Shown here piece by piece: positions 37,571 to 46,798 of a DNA stretch of 64,000 nucleotides. Origin of the DNA: Chryseobacterium phosphatilyticum. Its GTDB lineage: Bacteria > Bacteroidota > Bacteroidia > Flavobacteriales > Weeksellaceae. Both the position numbers and the translations under genes were made by a program. Where the stretch lies: NCBI RefSeq assembly GCF_002899825.2, contig NZ_PPED02000004.1, forward strand, positions 588,481 through 652,480. The letters run 5' to 3'. The notes beneath the pieces are model-generated. The model saw only the letters and a list, made by a program, of their open reading frames with translations, ran no database searches and had not been told where the DNA came from. How positions within the stretch are numbered: the stretch's first letter is position 1; every line of letters starts with the position of its first letter.

Positions 37571-40018
37571 ATGAACTATACAGTACAACAAATTGCAGAA
37601 ATCACCCATAGCCAGATTATTGGTGATAAAAATGTATTGATCAAAAATATTGCTTATGATAGCAGGATTATTTACTCGATAAAAAATACTGCTTTTATCG
37701 CCATCAATACACATAAAAATTCCGGTGAAAAATTTATTGAAGCTGCAATCGATAGGGGAATCAATGTGATTATTTCGGAACATCAATATCCTCAGTTTGA
37801 AAATATTACCTGGATTATCGTTGAAAATTCGATAGCTTTTCTTCAAAAATTAGCAAAGTATCATTTCGAGAATTCTCATTTACAATCGATAGGAATTACC
37901 GGAAGTAATGGAAAGACTATTTTAAAAGAATGGTTGTACCAATGTTTATGGAACGAATTTCCGACGGTAAAAAGCCCTAAGAGTTTTAATTCTCAGATTG
38001 GTCTTCCCCTTTCTTTACTTCAAATTAATAATTCTCATCAGCTGGGAATTTTTGAAGTAGGAATTTCTCATCCGAAAGAAATGGAAAAACTTGAACATAT
38101 TTTCCATCCCGAGATCGGATTGCTGACTCACATCGGAACGGCACATGCCGCCAACTTTTCTTCCGAAGAAGAGTTGATTGATGAAAAAATTAAACTTTTT
38201 AAAGATTCCAAAGTCATCATCTATAATGGGGACCATCCGATAGTAGACCAAAAAATAAAAAAATTATATGCCGGGAGAAAATTAATTTCTTACGGCTTAC
38301 AAAAAGAGAACAACGTATTCATCAAAAACAATATTTCCAAAGATGAAAATATTATTGTTGAATATTTTGGGGAAGAAATCAGTTTTCCGGCTCATCAGAG
38401 AGACGAAGCCACGTTAACCAATGCTCTGGCGCTTATTACCATCCTTAAGGTATTGAACATCGAAAATAAAAAGATCGTCGAAAAAATCAACCTTTTAAAA
38501 GCCGTTGAAATGAGGCTTGAATCCATCGAAGGAATTAAAGGCAATATTATCATCAACGATTCTTTCAATTTAGATCTTGACTCTTTAAAGACTGCCCTTC
38601 AGTTTTTGAACGAGTACAACAAATCTAAAAAATCTTTGGTACTGACAGATATTGTAGGAGTGAATGCCAACTCACAAGAATTGTACGAAGAAGTTTCTGA
38701 GCTGGTAAATGAACAGCATTTTGATTCGGTGTTTCTCATTGGTGATGAGATTTCAAAGTTTAGTGAATTATTTAAATCTGAAACATATACTTTTATTGAT
38801 ACCAGAGAACTCATCGAAAGTAAACATCTTACTGAATTAGAAAATCAGATTATCCTTCTGAAAGGAGCCCGTAAATTTGAAATCGAAAAGCTTAAAGATA
38901 TTCTTGAGCTCAGAAAACATGATACCGTGTTGGAAGTTAACCTTAATGCAATTCTTCATAATATTAACTATCATAAATCATTATTGCAACCCAACACCAA
39001 AATGATGGCGATGGTAAAAGCCAATGCTTACGGATTGGGCAGTTATGAAATTTCAGAATTCTTACAACACCATCATATAGATTATCTGGGGGTGGCTTAT
39101 GTTGACGAAGGAGTTGAACTTCGTAAAAAGGGAATCACAACTCCAATCATTGTAATGAATCCTGAGCAACACAGCTATCAAACTATTATTGAATACAATC
39201 TGGAACCTGAAATTTATAGCTTCAGAGTGTTGGAATTATTCTACGAAGCTGTACAAAAATCCGGATATGATAAAAAATACCCTATTCATATTAAACTGGA
39301 GACAGGAATGCACCGTCTTGGTTTTAAAGATTTTGAATTGGATCAGCTCAGCGAAACTTTAAGTGACAAAAACCTTAAAGTACAGAGCCTGTTTACTCAT
39401 TTATCTTCATCAGACATGCCTGAAGAAAAAGATTTTACTTTGAAACAGTTTGAGGTCTTTGAAAAAAATTCAAGCGACTTAATAGAAAAGTTGGGGTACA
39501 CTCCTATCCGTCATATTTTGAACTCTTCAGGAATTACCAGCTATACTGATCATCAATATGACATGGTAAGAATCGGAATCGGAATGTTGGGAGAATCTTC
39601 AAATCCTGAAATTCAGAAACAATTACAATCTGTGGTAAGCTTTAAAACCGTAATTTCACAGATATCAATGGTTGAAAGTGGAGAATCCGTGGGTTACAGC
39701 AGAAGATATAAAGCAGATCATCTGACAAAAATTGCCACTGTTCCTGTAGGCTATGCAGATGGTATTCCAAGATTGATCGGAAACCAGATTGGACATCTGG
39801 GAGTCAATAAAACATTGGCACCTATCGTAGGAAATATCTGTATGGATATGATGATGATTAATGTAGAAAATGTTCCCAACATAAAGGAAGGTGATACGGT
39901 AACTGTTTTCAACTCAAAACCAAGTTTAAAAGAATTTGCAGATTATTGCAAAACAATAACCTATGAAGTTTTAACTTCCATTTCGCCCCGGGTGAAAAGG
40001 ATCTATATAAAAGATTAA
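37571..40018 (+). CDS. Bifunctional MurF ligase / alanine racemase fusion
   Basis: In this 815-residue protein, residues 1-440 are MurF-like (YDSR, GITGSNGKT P-loop at about 108, then HIGTAHAANF). They add D-Ala-D-Ala to UDP-MurNAc-tripeptide. Residues 450-815 are alanine racemase, with the PLP Lys in MVKANAYGLG (about 482) and the second catalytic Tyr in GYSRRYKA (about 707). The enzyme thus makes D-Ala and can use the dipeptide. Such fusions are typical of Bacteroidota. The start is set at MNYTVQQIAE; the ATG 75 bases upstream is not conserved. It is followed after 2 bases by the patatin gene. Confidence 0.93.
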   Translation: MNYTVQQIAEITHSQIIGDKNVLIKNIAYDSRIIYSIKNTAFIAINTHKNSGEKFIEAAIDRGINVIISEHQYPQFENITWIIVENSIAFLQKLAKYHFENSHLQSIGITGSNGKTILKEWLYQCLWNEFPTVKSPKSFNSQIGLPLSLLQINNSHQLGIFEVGISHPKEMEKLEHIFHPEIGLLTHIGTAHAANFSSEEELIDEKIKLFKDSKVIIYNGDHPIVDQKIKKLYAGRKLISYGLQKENNVFIKNNISKDENIIVEYFGEEISFPAHQRDEATLTNALALITILKVLNIENKKIVEKINLLKAVEMRLESIEGIKGNIIINDSFNLDLDSLKTALQFLNEYNKSKKSLVLTDIVGVNANSQELYEEVSELVNEQHFDSVFLIGDEISKFSELFKSETYTFIDTRELIESKHLTELENQIILLKGARKFEIEKLKDILELRKHDTVLEVNLNAILHNINYHKSLLQPNTKMMAMVKANAYGLGSYEISEFLQHHHIDYLGVAYVDEGVELRKKGITTPIIVMNPEQHSYQTIIEYNLEPEIYSFRVLELFYEAVQKSGYDKKYPIHIKLETGMHRLGFKDFELDQLSETLSDKNLKVQSLFTHLSSSDMPEEKDFTLKQFEVFEKNSSDLIEKLGYTPIRHILNSSGITSYTDHQYDMVRIGIGMLGESSNPEIQKQLQSVVSFKTVISQISMVESGESVGYSRRYKADHLTKIATVPVGYADGIPRLIGNQIGHLGVNKTLAPIVGNICMDMMMINVENVPNIKEGDTVTVFNSKPSLKEFADYCKTITYEVLTSISPRVKRIYIKD

Positions 40019-40020
40019 CT

Positions 40021-42177
40021 ATGAGAAAACTCCTGATTCTACTTTTTGTATTCCAGCTGCTTTTGATCCATTCTCAGGTAAAAAAGAATTTAGTAATACC
40101 GAAAAATCCAAAAATAGGACTGTCGCTTGCCGGTGGTGGTGCCAAGGGTTTCTCGCATGTAGGAGTACTTAAGGTATTGGATTCTTTAGGAGTAAAAGTA
40201 GATTATATTGCAGGAACCAGTATGGGAGCCATTGTTGGCGGACTCTATGCATCGGGATATTCAGGAAAAGAAATTGAAAAAATTGTGATGGATACCGATT
40301 TCTATTCATTAATTATGGATCCCAAATCCCGACAGGAAGCAAGTTTTTTCAATAAATCTGTAGATAAATATCTTTTATCCATTCCCCTTAAAAATGGAAA
40401 GATATCACTGCCCTCTTCCATCAGCACAGGACAAAGAAACGTATATTTATTAAAGGAGCTTTTTAAAAATGTTGCCAATATTGACGACTTTTCTAAAATG
40501 CCTATTCCTTTCTTATGCGTTGCTACTAACCTTGAAAGTGGAAATATGCAGATTTTTGAGAAAGGAGATCTGGTACAGTCCATTATGGCCAGTTCCGCTT
40601 TTCCATCTTTAATGGATCCTGTTAAAATTGGTGACAGTATTTATATTGATGGTGCAATGACGGTAAATTATCCATCAAAACCTTTAAAAGACAAAGGCAT
40701 TGATATTGTCATCGGTGTTGATCTGAATCAGGATCTTTCAAAAAGAGAAGATTTAAATAATATTATATCTATTCTGAACCAGGTTATCGATTTTGGAATA
40801 AAAAAAGATACCAGAAAACAGTATAAATATACAGATATCAACATCAAACCTAACCTGAAGGGCATGTCTGCCACCAGCTATGATGATAAGAAAAAGATCC
40901 TCGATAGCGGCTATGCGGAAGGCTTAAAATACACCAAAATACTGGATGAGCTCCCAAAACGTCCTTTTGACCGCCTGAGACAGCGTGTAAACCCTATTTA
41001 TTCCAATGTTTATAAAATAGACAGTATTTCTATTGAAGGAAGCAAAATATACGGAAAAAACTATGTTTTAGGGAAAATGGGGCTCCGTCTCCCCTCTCTT
41101 CAGACCTATGGTAATGTCAATAAAATGGTAGATAAGCTGGTTGCTACCAACAACTACAAATTCATCAACTATGATATCGTTCAGGAAAATGATGCCAATT
41201 ATTTAAAGCTCTATGTCACCGAAGACGATGACCGACACTTTTTAAAATTCGGGTTACATTATGATGAAGTTTTCAAAACAGGACTTCTTCTGAATTATTC
41301 AGCCAAGAGACTTTTGTTTAAAAATTCGAATTTATCCGTGGATGTTATTGTAGGAGACCGACTCAGATATTACCTGAATTACTTTATTGATAACGGATAT
41401 ATTCCGGGATTTGGGATTTATTCTTCCGGAATGAGCTTTGATCTTAAAAATGTAGACAATAATGTTTCCGATAAATGGTCATGGACCAGAAATGAGGCCT
41501 ATATACAGTCAATCTGGAAGGACAAATTCGCTATTGGAGGTGGAATAAGCCACGATTACTTTACAGCGGAAATTAATGGCGATAATAAGCGTAACGGACG
41601 CTTTCTAAACCCCTACATATTCTTAAAGAGCGATACCCAGGACGATAAAGAATTCCCTACAAAAGGGGTTTATTTTTCAGCTGAAGGAAAAGTAATTGAT
41701 CTTTTAAAATCGGAAGTAGATAAAAGGATCATTCAAATAAAAGCAGATCTTAGAATAAATATTCCGCTTTGGAAACAATTTACCTATCGTCTTAATTTAT
41801 TCGGAGGAATAACTATTGGTGAAAATCTTCCTCAATTCTACCAATATAGACTGGGAGGGATCTTTGAGCAAAATATTATTAATTTTAAAAGCTTTGGTGG
41901 GTTTTATTTTGCCCAGCTTCATACTAATAATGTGATTATTGCCTCAAATGATATCCAGTTCAGGTTTAATAAAAACTATTTTATCAGCGGAAACTTTAGC
42001 TTTGCCAATCTTTCCAACGACATCAAATTTGAGGATGCAGTTAAAGTAAATTATAGCTCATTAGGAATTACTGCAGGGTACAAATCTCCTTTCGGGCAGA
42101 TTAAGGTAAACTTTAGCCACTCACTTAAAAACAATCAAAAAGGTATATTCAGTGTTATATTAGGGCACTGGTTTTAA
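40021..42177 (+). CDS. Patatin-like phospholipase with C-terminal POTRA and outer-membrane barrel
   Basis: The 718-residue protein has a signal peptide (LLLIHSQ). A patatin domain at residues 30-290 shows GGGAKGFSHVGVL, the GTSMG nucleophile (about 66) and the DGAMTVNYP acid (about 210). A POTRA-like segment at about 335-395 (IDSISIEGSKIYGKN) leads into a beta-barrel ending in GHWF. This is the layout of PlpD-type (type Vd-like) surface lipases, in which the barrel exports or anchors the hydrolase. The substrate is probably phospholipid. The gene sits between murF-alr and ybeY in a tight operon. Confidence 0.9.
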   Translation: MRKLLILLFVFQLLLIHSQVKKNLVIPKNPKIGLSLAGGGAKGFSHVGVLKVLDSLGVKVDYIAGTSMGAIVGGLYASGYSGKEIEKIVMDTDFYSLIMDPKSRQEASFFNKSVDKYLLSIPLKNGKISLPSSISTGQRNVYLLKELFKNVANIDDFSKMPIPFLCVATNLESGNMQIFEKGDLVQSIMASSAFPSLMDPVKIGDSIYIDGAMTVNYPSKPLKDKGIDIVIGVDLNQDLSKREDLNNIISILNQVIDFGIKKDTRKQYKYTDINIKPNLKGMSATSYDDKKKILDSGYAEGLKYTKILDELPKRPFDRLRQRVNPIYSNVYKIDSISIEGSKIYGKNYVLGKMGLRLPSLQTYGNVNKMVDKLVATNNYKFINYDIVQENDANYLKLYVTEDDDRHFLKFGLHYDEVFKTGLLLNYSAKRLLFKNSNLSVDVIVGDRLRYYLNYFIDNGYIPGFGIYSSGMSFDLKNVDNNVSDKWSWTRNEAYIQSIWKDKFAIGGGISHDYFTAEINGDNKRNGRFLNPYIFLKSDTQDDKEFPTKGVYFSAEGKVIDLLKSEVDKRIIQIKADLRINIPLWKQFTYRLNLFGGITIGENLPQFYQYRLGGIFEQNIINFKSFGGFYFAQLHTNNVIIASNDIQFRFNKNYFISGNFSFANLSNDIKFEDAVKVNYSSLGITAGYKSPFGQIKVNFSHSLKNNQKGIFSVILGHWF

Positions 42178-42181
42178 AAAA

Positions 42182-42601
42182 ATGATACAATTCTTTTACG
42201 AAAATTTACCAGAGTCGGTAAATACAGATTACAAAAAATGGTTGGAAGATCTCATTCTTTCAGAAGGAAAAAAACTAGGTGAAATCAATTATATTTTCTG
42301 CGATGATGAATATCTTCTAAAGATCAATCAGGATTATTTACAGCATGATTATTATACCGACATCATCACTTTTGATTATGTAAAAGGTAAAACAATAAGC
42401 GCCGAGATTTTTGTATCTTTGCAGCGCATTTCTGATAACGCCTCTACCCTTTCAAGAGATTATGAAGAAGAACTAAGAAGAGTCTTAGCCCATGGAATTT
42501 TACACCTAGCAGGCTATAAAGACAAGACAGAAGAAGAGGAAAAAGAGATGCGAAGAATGGAGGATTTGTACTTAACCAAATATCGGAATTCAGCGATTTA
42601 A
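42182..42601 (+). CDS. ybeY: Endoribonuclease YbeY (16S rRNA maturation)
   Basis: In this 139-residue protein the zinc motif HGILHLAGYKDKTEEEEKEM differs from the canonical HGxLHLxGYDH in that the third His is replaced by Asp/Lys. The remaining family features are in place, including DIITFDY and AEIFVSL. From memory this variant recurs in Bacteroidota. It acts in 3' processing of 16S rRNA. It is the last gene before the first parS site. Confidence 0.9.
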   Translation: MIQFFYENLPESVNTDYKKWLEDLILSEGKKLGEINYIFCDDEYLLKINQDYLQHDYYTDIITFDYVKGKTISAEIFVSLQRISDNASTLSRDYEEELRRVLAHGILHLAGYKDKTEEEEKEMRRMEDLYLTKYRNSAI

Positions 42602-42686
42602 AATTGAACAATCACTTAAAGTCCCTGATGTAAAGTACTCAAATATAGCAACAATATAAGTTTACTTACAGTGCATTCTCCAAAAA

Positions 42687-42702
42687 TGTTTCACGTGAAA
42701 CA
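42687..42702. promoter_or_regulatory. parS centromere site 1 (16-bp perfect palindrome)
   Basis: TGTTTCACGTGAAACA matches the bacterial chromosomal parS consensus at every position. It lies in the gap between ybeY and mnmG. ParB binds such sites, usually close to oriC. No parA or parB gene is in the window. Confidence 0.9.
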
Positions 42703-42748
42703 TTGGTTTAAAAAAGATAAAGTTTAAAGCTTAACAAGCGAGATAAAA

Positions 42749-44611
42749 ATGATTTCAGAAATATATGATGTCATTGTAGTAGGTGCCGGACATGCCGGTT
42801 GTGAAGCAGCAGCAGCTGCCGCCAATCTGGGTTCAAAAACACTCTTAATTACAATGAATATGCAGACCATCGGACAGATGAGTTGCAACCCCGCAATGGG
42901 TGGAATCGCAAAAGGACAAATCGTAAGAGAGATAGATGCAATGGGAGGATATTCCGGAATTGTAGCAGACAAATCTGCCATCCAATTCAAAATGCTGAAT
43001 CTTTCAAAAGGTCCTGCAATGTGGTCACCAAGAACCCAAAATGACAGAATGCTTTTTGCCGAAGAATGGCGTTTAGCATTAGAGAATACTCCCAATCTTG
43101 ATTTCTTTCAGGATATGGTAAAACAGTTAATTGTTGAAAATAATAAAGTAACCGGAGTTGTTACTTCTTTAGGAATTGAGATCAAAGCAAAATCTGTTGT
43201 ACTCACCAACGGAACTTTCCTTAATGGATTAATTCATGTTGGAGATAAGCAACTAGGTGGAGGAAGAATGGGTGAACCGAGAGCTTTTGGAATAACTGAA
43301 CAATTAGTTTCTTTAGGATTTGAAGCCGGAAGAATGAAAACAGGTACTCCCCCAAGAGTAGATGGAAGAAGTTTAGATTACTCCAAAATGGAAGAACAAA
43401 AAGGAGATGAAAATCCTCAAAAGTTCAGTTATCTTGATACTCCTAAATTAACTAAACAATTAAGTTGTCATATCGTTTATACGAATGAAACAGTACATGA
43501 TATTTTAAGAGAAGGTTTCGACAGGAGTCCAATGTTCAACGGAACAATTCAAAGTTTAGGGCCAAGATATTGCCCAAGTATCGAAGATAAAATTAACCGT
43601 TTTGCAGAAAGAAACAGACACCAGCTTTTCGTAGAACCTGAAGGATGGAAAACAGTTGAAATTTATGTAAACGGATTCAGCTCTTCCCTTCCTGAAGATG
43701 TACAGATCAAAGCAATGAAACATATTCCAGGATTTGAAAACGTGAAAGTTTTCAGACCAGGTTATGCTATCGAGTATGACTACTTCCCTCCTACCCAATT
43801 GAAACATACCTTAGAAACAAAATTAATCGATAATTTGTATTTCGCGGGCCAAATCAATGGAACAACCGGATATGAGGAAGCTGCAGGTCAAGGATTAATC
43901 GCTGGTATCAATGCTCATAATAAAGTTCATGAAAAAGGTGATTTTATTCTGAACAGAGACGAAGCCTATATTGGAGTATTAATTGATGATCTTATTACAA
44001 AAGGAACAGAAGAGCCCTATAGAATGTTTACTTCACGTGCCGAGTACAGACTTCTTTTAAGACAAGACAATGCAGACATCAGATTAACGGAGAAAGCATA
44101 CCAGTTAGGACTCGCAAAAGAAGATAGATTACGCAAAGTAGAATCTAAAATATCTGAAAGTCAACTACTTGAAGAATTTTTACGTGAAACTTCTTTAAAA
44201 CCAGGAGTCATTAATCCTATATTAGAATCTATAGAAAGCAGACCCGTAGACCAGGCATATAGAGCCTCCCAGATTCTTACCAGACCTAATATGACTTTAG
44301 AAAAACTCGATGAAATTGACTTTATTAAAGAAGCTTCATCAAAATACAACGATGAAGTAAGGGAGCAAACTGAAATTAATATCAAATACAGAGGCTATAT
44401 CGAGAAGGAAAAAGAAAATGTTGCCAAACTAAACCGACTGGAAAACATTAAAATTCCGGATGACTTTGATTATACGAAGCTATCCAGCCTTTCTGCAGAA
44501 GCAAAACAGAAAATGACAAACGTACGTCCAAAGACTATTGCACAAGCAGGAAGAATAAGCGGAGTTTCACCAGCCGATATAAACGTTTTACTAGTGTATT
44601 TAGGACGTTAA
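42749..44611 (+). CDS. mnmG: tRNA uridine-5-carboxymethylaminomethyl modification enzyme MnmG (GidA)
   Basis: With MnmE this 620-residue flavoprotein installs the (carboxymethyl)aminomethyl group on U34 of some tRNAs. The FAD Rossmann motif VGAGHAGCEAA is at 11-21. SCNPAMGGIAKGQIVREIDA, the Cys-bearing ATPKL-like region (YLDTPKLTKQLSC), FTSRAEYRLLLRQDNAD and the C-terminal helical domain are present. It stands between two parS sites. In many bacteria gidA lies next to the replication origin. Confidence 0.96.
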   Translation: MISEIYDVIVVGAGHAGCEAAAAAANLGSKTLLITMNMQTIGQMSCNPAMGGIAKGQIVREIDAMGGYSGIVADKSAIQFKMLNLSKGPAMWSPRTQNDRMLFAEEWRLALENTPNLDFFQDMVKQLIVENNKVTGVVTSLGIEIKAKSVVLTNGTFLNGLIHVGDKQLGGGRMGEPRAFGITEQLVSLGFEAGRMKTGTPPRVDGRSLDYSKMEEQKGDENPQKFSYLDTPKLTKQLSCHIVYTNETVHDILREGFDRSPMFNGTIQSLGPRYCPSIEDKINRFAERNRHQLFVEPEGWKTVEIYVNGFSSSLPEDVQIKAMKHIPGFENVKVFRPGYAIEYDYFPPTQLKHTLETKLIDNLYFAGQINGTTGYEEAAGQGLIAGINAHNKVHEKGDFILNRDEAYIGVLIDDLITKGTEEPYRMFTSRAEYRLLLRQDNADIRLTEKAYQLGLAKEDRLRKVESKISESQLLEEFLRETSLKPGVINPILESIESRPVDQAYRASQILTRPNMTLEKLDEIDFIKEASSKYNDEVREQTEINIKYRGYIEKEKENVAKLNRLENIKIPDDFDYTKLSSLSAEAKQKMTNVRPKTIAQAGRISGVSPADINVLLVYLGR

Positions 44612-44619
44612 AAAAGAAA

Positions 44620-44635
44620 TGTTTCACGTGAAACA
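44620..44635. promoter_or_regulatory. parS centromere site 2 (16-bp perfect palindrome)
   Basis: TGTTTCACGTGAAACA again matches the full consensus, 9 bases after the mnmG stop. Together with site 1, 1.9 kb away, it forms a parS pair flanking one gene. Confidence 0.9.
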
Positions 44636-44728
44636 TTTTATAATTTAAAACAAAAATTAAGGTATTTACAAGCGTTAAAATTGCTTTTGAATATCTTAAT
44701 TTTTTAATATAAAAGATAACGAGTTCTA

Positions 44729-45550
44729 ATGAAAATAAAAGATCATTTTCTTTCACAGGAAATATTTGAAATCAAAGAAACAGAAACGAAAGGTGTATTC
44801 AAAACCTCCCCTATTCCATCCAATATTTCCAGGTACTATGAAAGTGAAGATTATATTTCTCACCATCAAGATTCAGGAAGCCTAAAAGAAAAATTATATA
44901 AATTTCTTCAGTCTTTTAATCTTCAGTATAAAAAAAATATACTGGTAGATAGAATAAAAAAGGGATCCAAAGTTCTCGATTATGGATGTGGTGCGGGAGA
45001 ATTTGTAAAATACATAGAAACAGATTTTGAAACATTCGGTTTCGAACCCAATACAAATGCAAGAAAAGCCGCGGAGAGTAAGATAACCAAAGCTCAAATT
45101 CTGGATAATATTCAAAAAATCGAAGATCATAGCCTGGATGCTATCACCTTATGGCATGTATTTGAACATATCGAAAATCAAGATGAGATGCTCGATATTT
45201 TTCACAGAAAGTTAAAAGAAAAAGGATTACTCATTATAGCAGTTCCTAACCCAACTTCATATGATGCTATACATTATAAAGAATATTGGGCAGCATATGA
45301 TGTACCCAGACATATCTATCATTTCTCAAAAAATGGAATGGAAAATTTAATTTCCAAAAATTCACACTGGAAAATGAGAAAAATCAAACCATTGATTCTG
45401 GACTCGTATTATATCTCTATGTTGAGCGAAAAATATAAAAAATCACCTCTTTTTTGGCTTAAGGCGACGATCTACGGAACGATTTCGAACATAAAAGCTC
45501 TTTTTTCAAACGAATTTTCAAGTTTGATATATATTATTGAAAAAAGATAG
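44729..45550 (+). CDS. Class I SAM-dependent methyltransferase
   Basis: The 273-residue protein has SAM-binding motif I VLDYGCGAGEF at about residues 85-95. The acidic motif GFEP, LWHVFEHIENQDEML and KGLLIIAVPNP follow. The N-terminal region holds a conserved SRYYESEDYISHH. The substrate is unknown; the sequence AYDVPRHIYHFS is common to a Bacteroidota family often annotated only as methyltransferase. It sits just after parS site 2. Confidence 0.85.
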   Translation: MKIKDHFLSQEIFEIKETETKGVFKTSPIPSNISRYYESEDYISHHQDSGSLKEKLYKFLQSFNLQYKKNILVDRIKKGSKVLDYGCGAGEFVKYIETDFETFGFEPNTNARKAAESKITKAQILDNIQKIEDHSLDAITLWHVFEHIENQDEMLDIFHRKLKEKGLLIIAVPNPTSYDAIHYKEYWAAYDVPRHIYHFSKNGMENLISKNSHWKMRKIKPLILDSYYISMLSEKYKKSPLFWLKATIYGTISNIKALFSNEFSSLIYIIEKR

Positions 45551-45610
45551 AAAGTTGATTTTTGAGCCATTTCTGATGGTCAATTTTCGGCATTTTCTTC
45601 AAAAAAAACA

Positions 45611-45639
45611 AAAACTCAGGAATTTGTCCTGAGTTTTTT
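45611..45639 (+). terminator. Terminator of the methyltransferase gene
   Basis: AAAACTCAGGA (45611-45621) pairs with TCCTGAGTTTT (45627-45637) around ATTTG, followed by a T-run. Confidence 0.88.
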
Positions 45640-46744
45640 ATTTTATGCATATAATGTATTTTCTCAAAAAATATAACCATGAACAAAAAATAATTTTAAA
45701 TCAAGGAGTTAAATATTTTTTCTCCTCCTACTCTACCTAAGAAAAATAAAAAAACAAAATGAATAAGACACAACGATCAAAACATGACCAGAAAAATATC
45801 TGAAGACTATTGCTTGATTTATGATTTTAGAAAAACATCTCAGAGTAAAAATTAAGCAAATAAATTATGCTACAAAATCCAGTATAATTAATTCAAGCAA
45901 ATCAAACACGTCAAAATATAAGAAAATAGAAATTCCAAAAGAAAATATCTTCGCAAACCATTTTTTTAGTAACATAAAAATATTAAGATAGAAAAACAAT
46001 GCACTCCCCTACTCTTTTTTAAAATTAATATCAGATACCAAATAACTTTTAAAAAATAATCTCATTTCCTGTCAAAAAAAATCTTATCAAAAAGTCATTA
46101 TTAAAAAAAAATAAAAAACTTCATAAAATTCTCTGGTTGCCAATTTCAAAAATACTTCACAAACTTTTTTATCTTGAATGAAAAATTTCCCCAAGAAAAA
46201 TCCTTGTAACAAACATTCCGACTTAAAAAAAACGTGAAAAAATACTTTTAAATTCTGCAGAGAAACAAATAAAACTGATATAAAAAAAATTTCATCTTCG
46301 CAAAAAAATTAAATTTTACAAGAAAAATCCAGGCGAATAAGACGTTCTTACTAAAAATCTAACTTACAAATGTTATAACTTTTAATTATAACTATACGTT
46401 ATGACCTGTCAATGCTACTAGCAGATGAGCCGGAAAAATAAAGGGAAATCAAATAGCATATCTCTAAAATAACAGTAAAAAAGAAATCCTTATCACCAAA
46501 ATATTTTACGAAATTCTCTACCAGCACATGGAATTAGTATCAATTAGTATCTTTAAAAAATGATTTAATCATTATACAAATGACAAATAATAATACCAAA
46601 TACAATTAATATAATAATAATTACCTGATTCTAAACAACAGGATAACTGGCCAAAATTGATGAAAAAATGAAATATTCTAAAGATAATATGGTGGAAAAT
46701 CCACTGTAAACGATCGTAAATGAATCCTAAAAATAAGATGGAAA
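45640..46744. other. 1.1-kb A+T-rich gene-free stretch
   Basis: No open reading frame, RNA gene or mobile element is recognised. The plus strand is A-rich and poor in G: in 46141-46200 I count 11 C and 3 G by eye. Small features are a tandem AATTAGTATC pair (46532-46551) and an inverted repeat GTTATAA/TTATAAC (46372-46392). Its length is unusual for this compact neighbourhood. Confidence 0.7.
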
Positions 46745-46779
46745 ATAAAAAAAACCTGCTAATTTAATTAGCAGGTTTT
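46745..46779 (-). terminator. Terminator of pgk
   Basis: AAAACCTGCTAA (46751-46762) pairs with TTAGCAGGTTTT (46768-46779). On the minus strand it is followed by a long T-run (A-run at 46747-46754). Confidence 0.88.
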
Positions 46780-46798
46780 ATCTATAGAAATTCTTTTA

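Noticed and set aside
44028..44043. CACGTG inside mnmG as a third parS
   Set aside because: The flanks do not match the 16-bp consensus.
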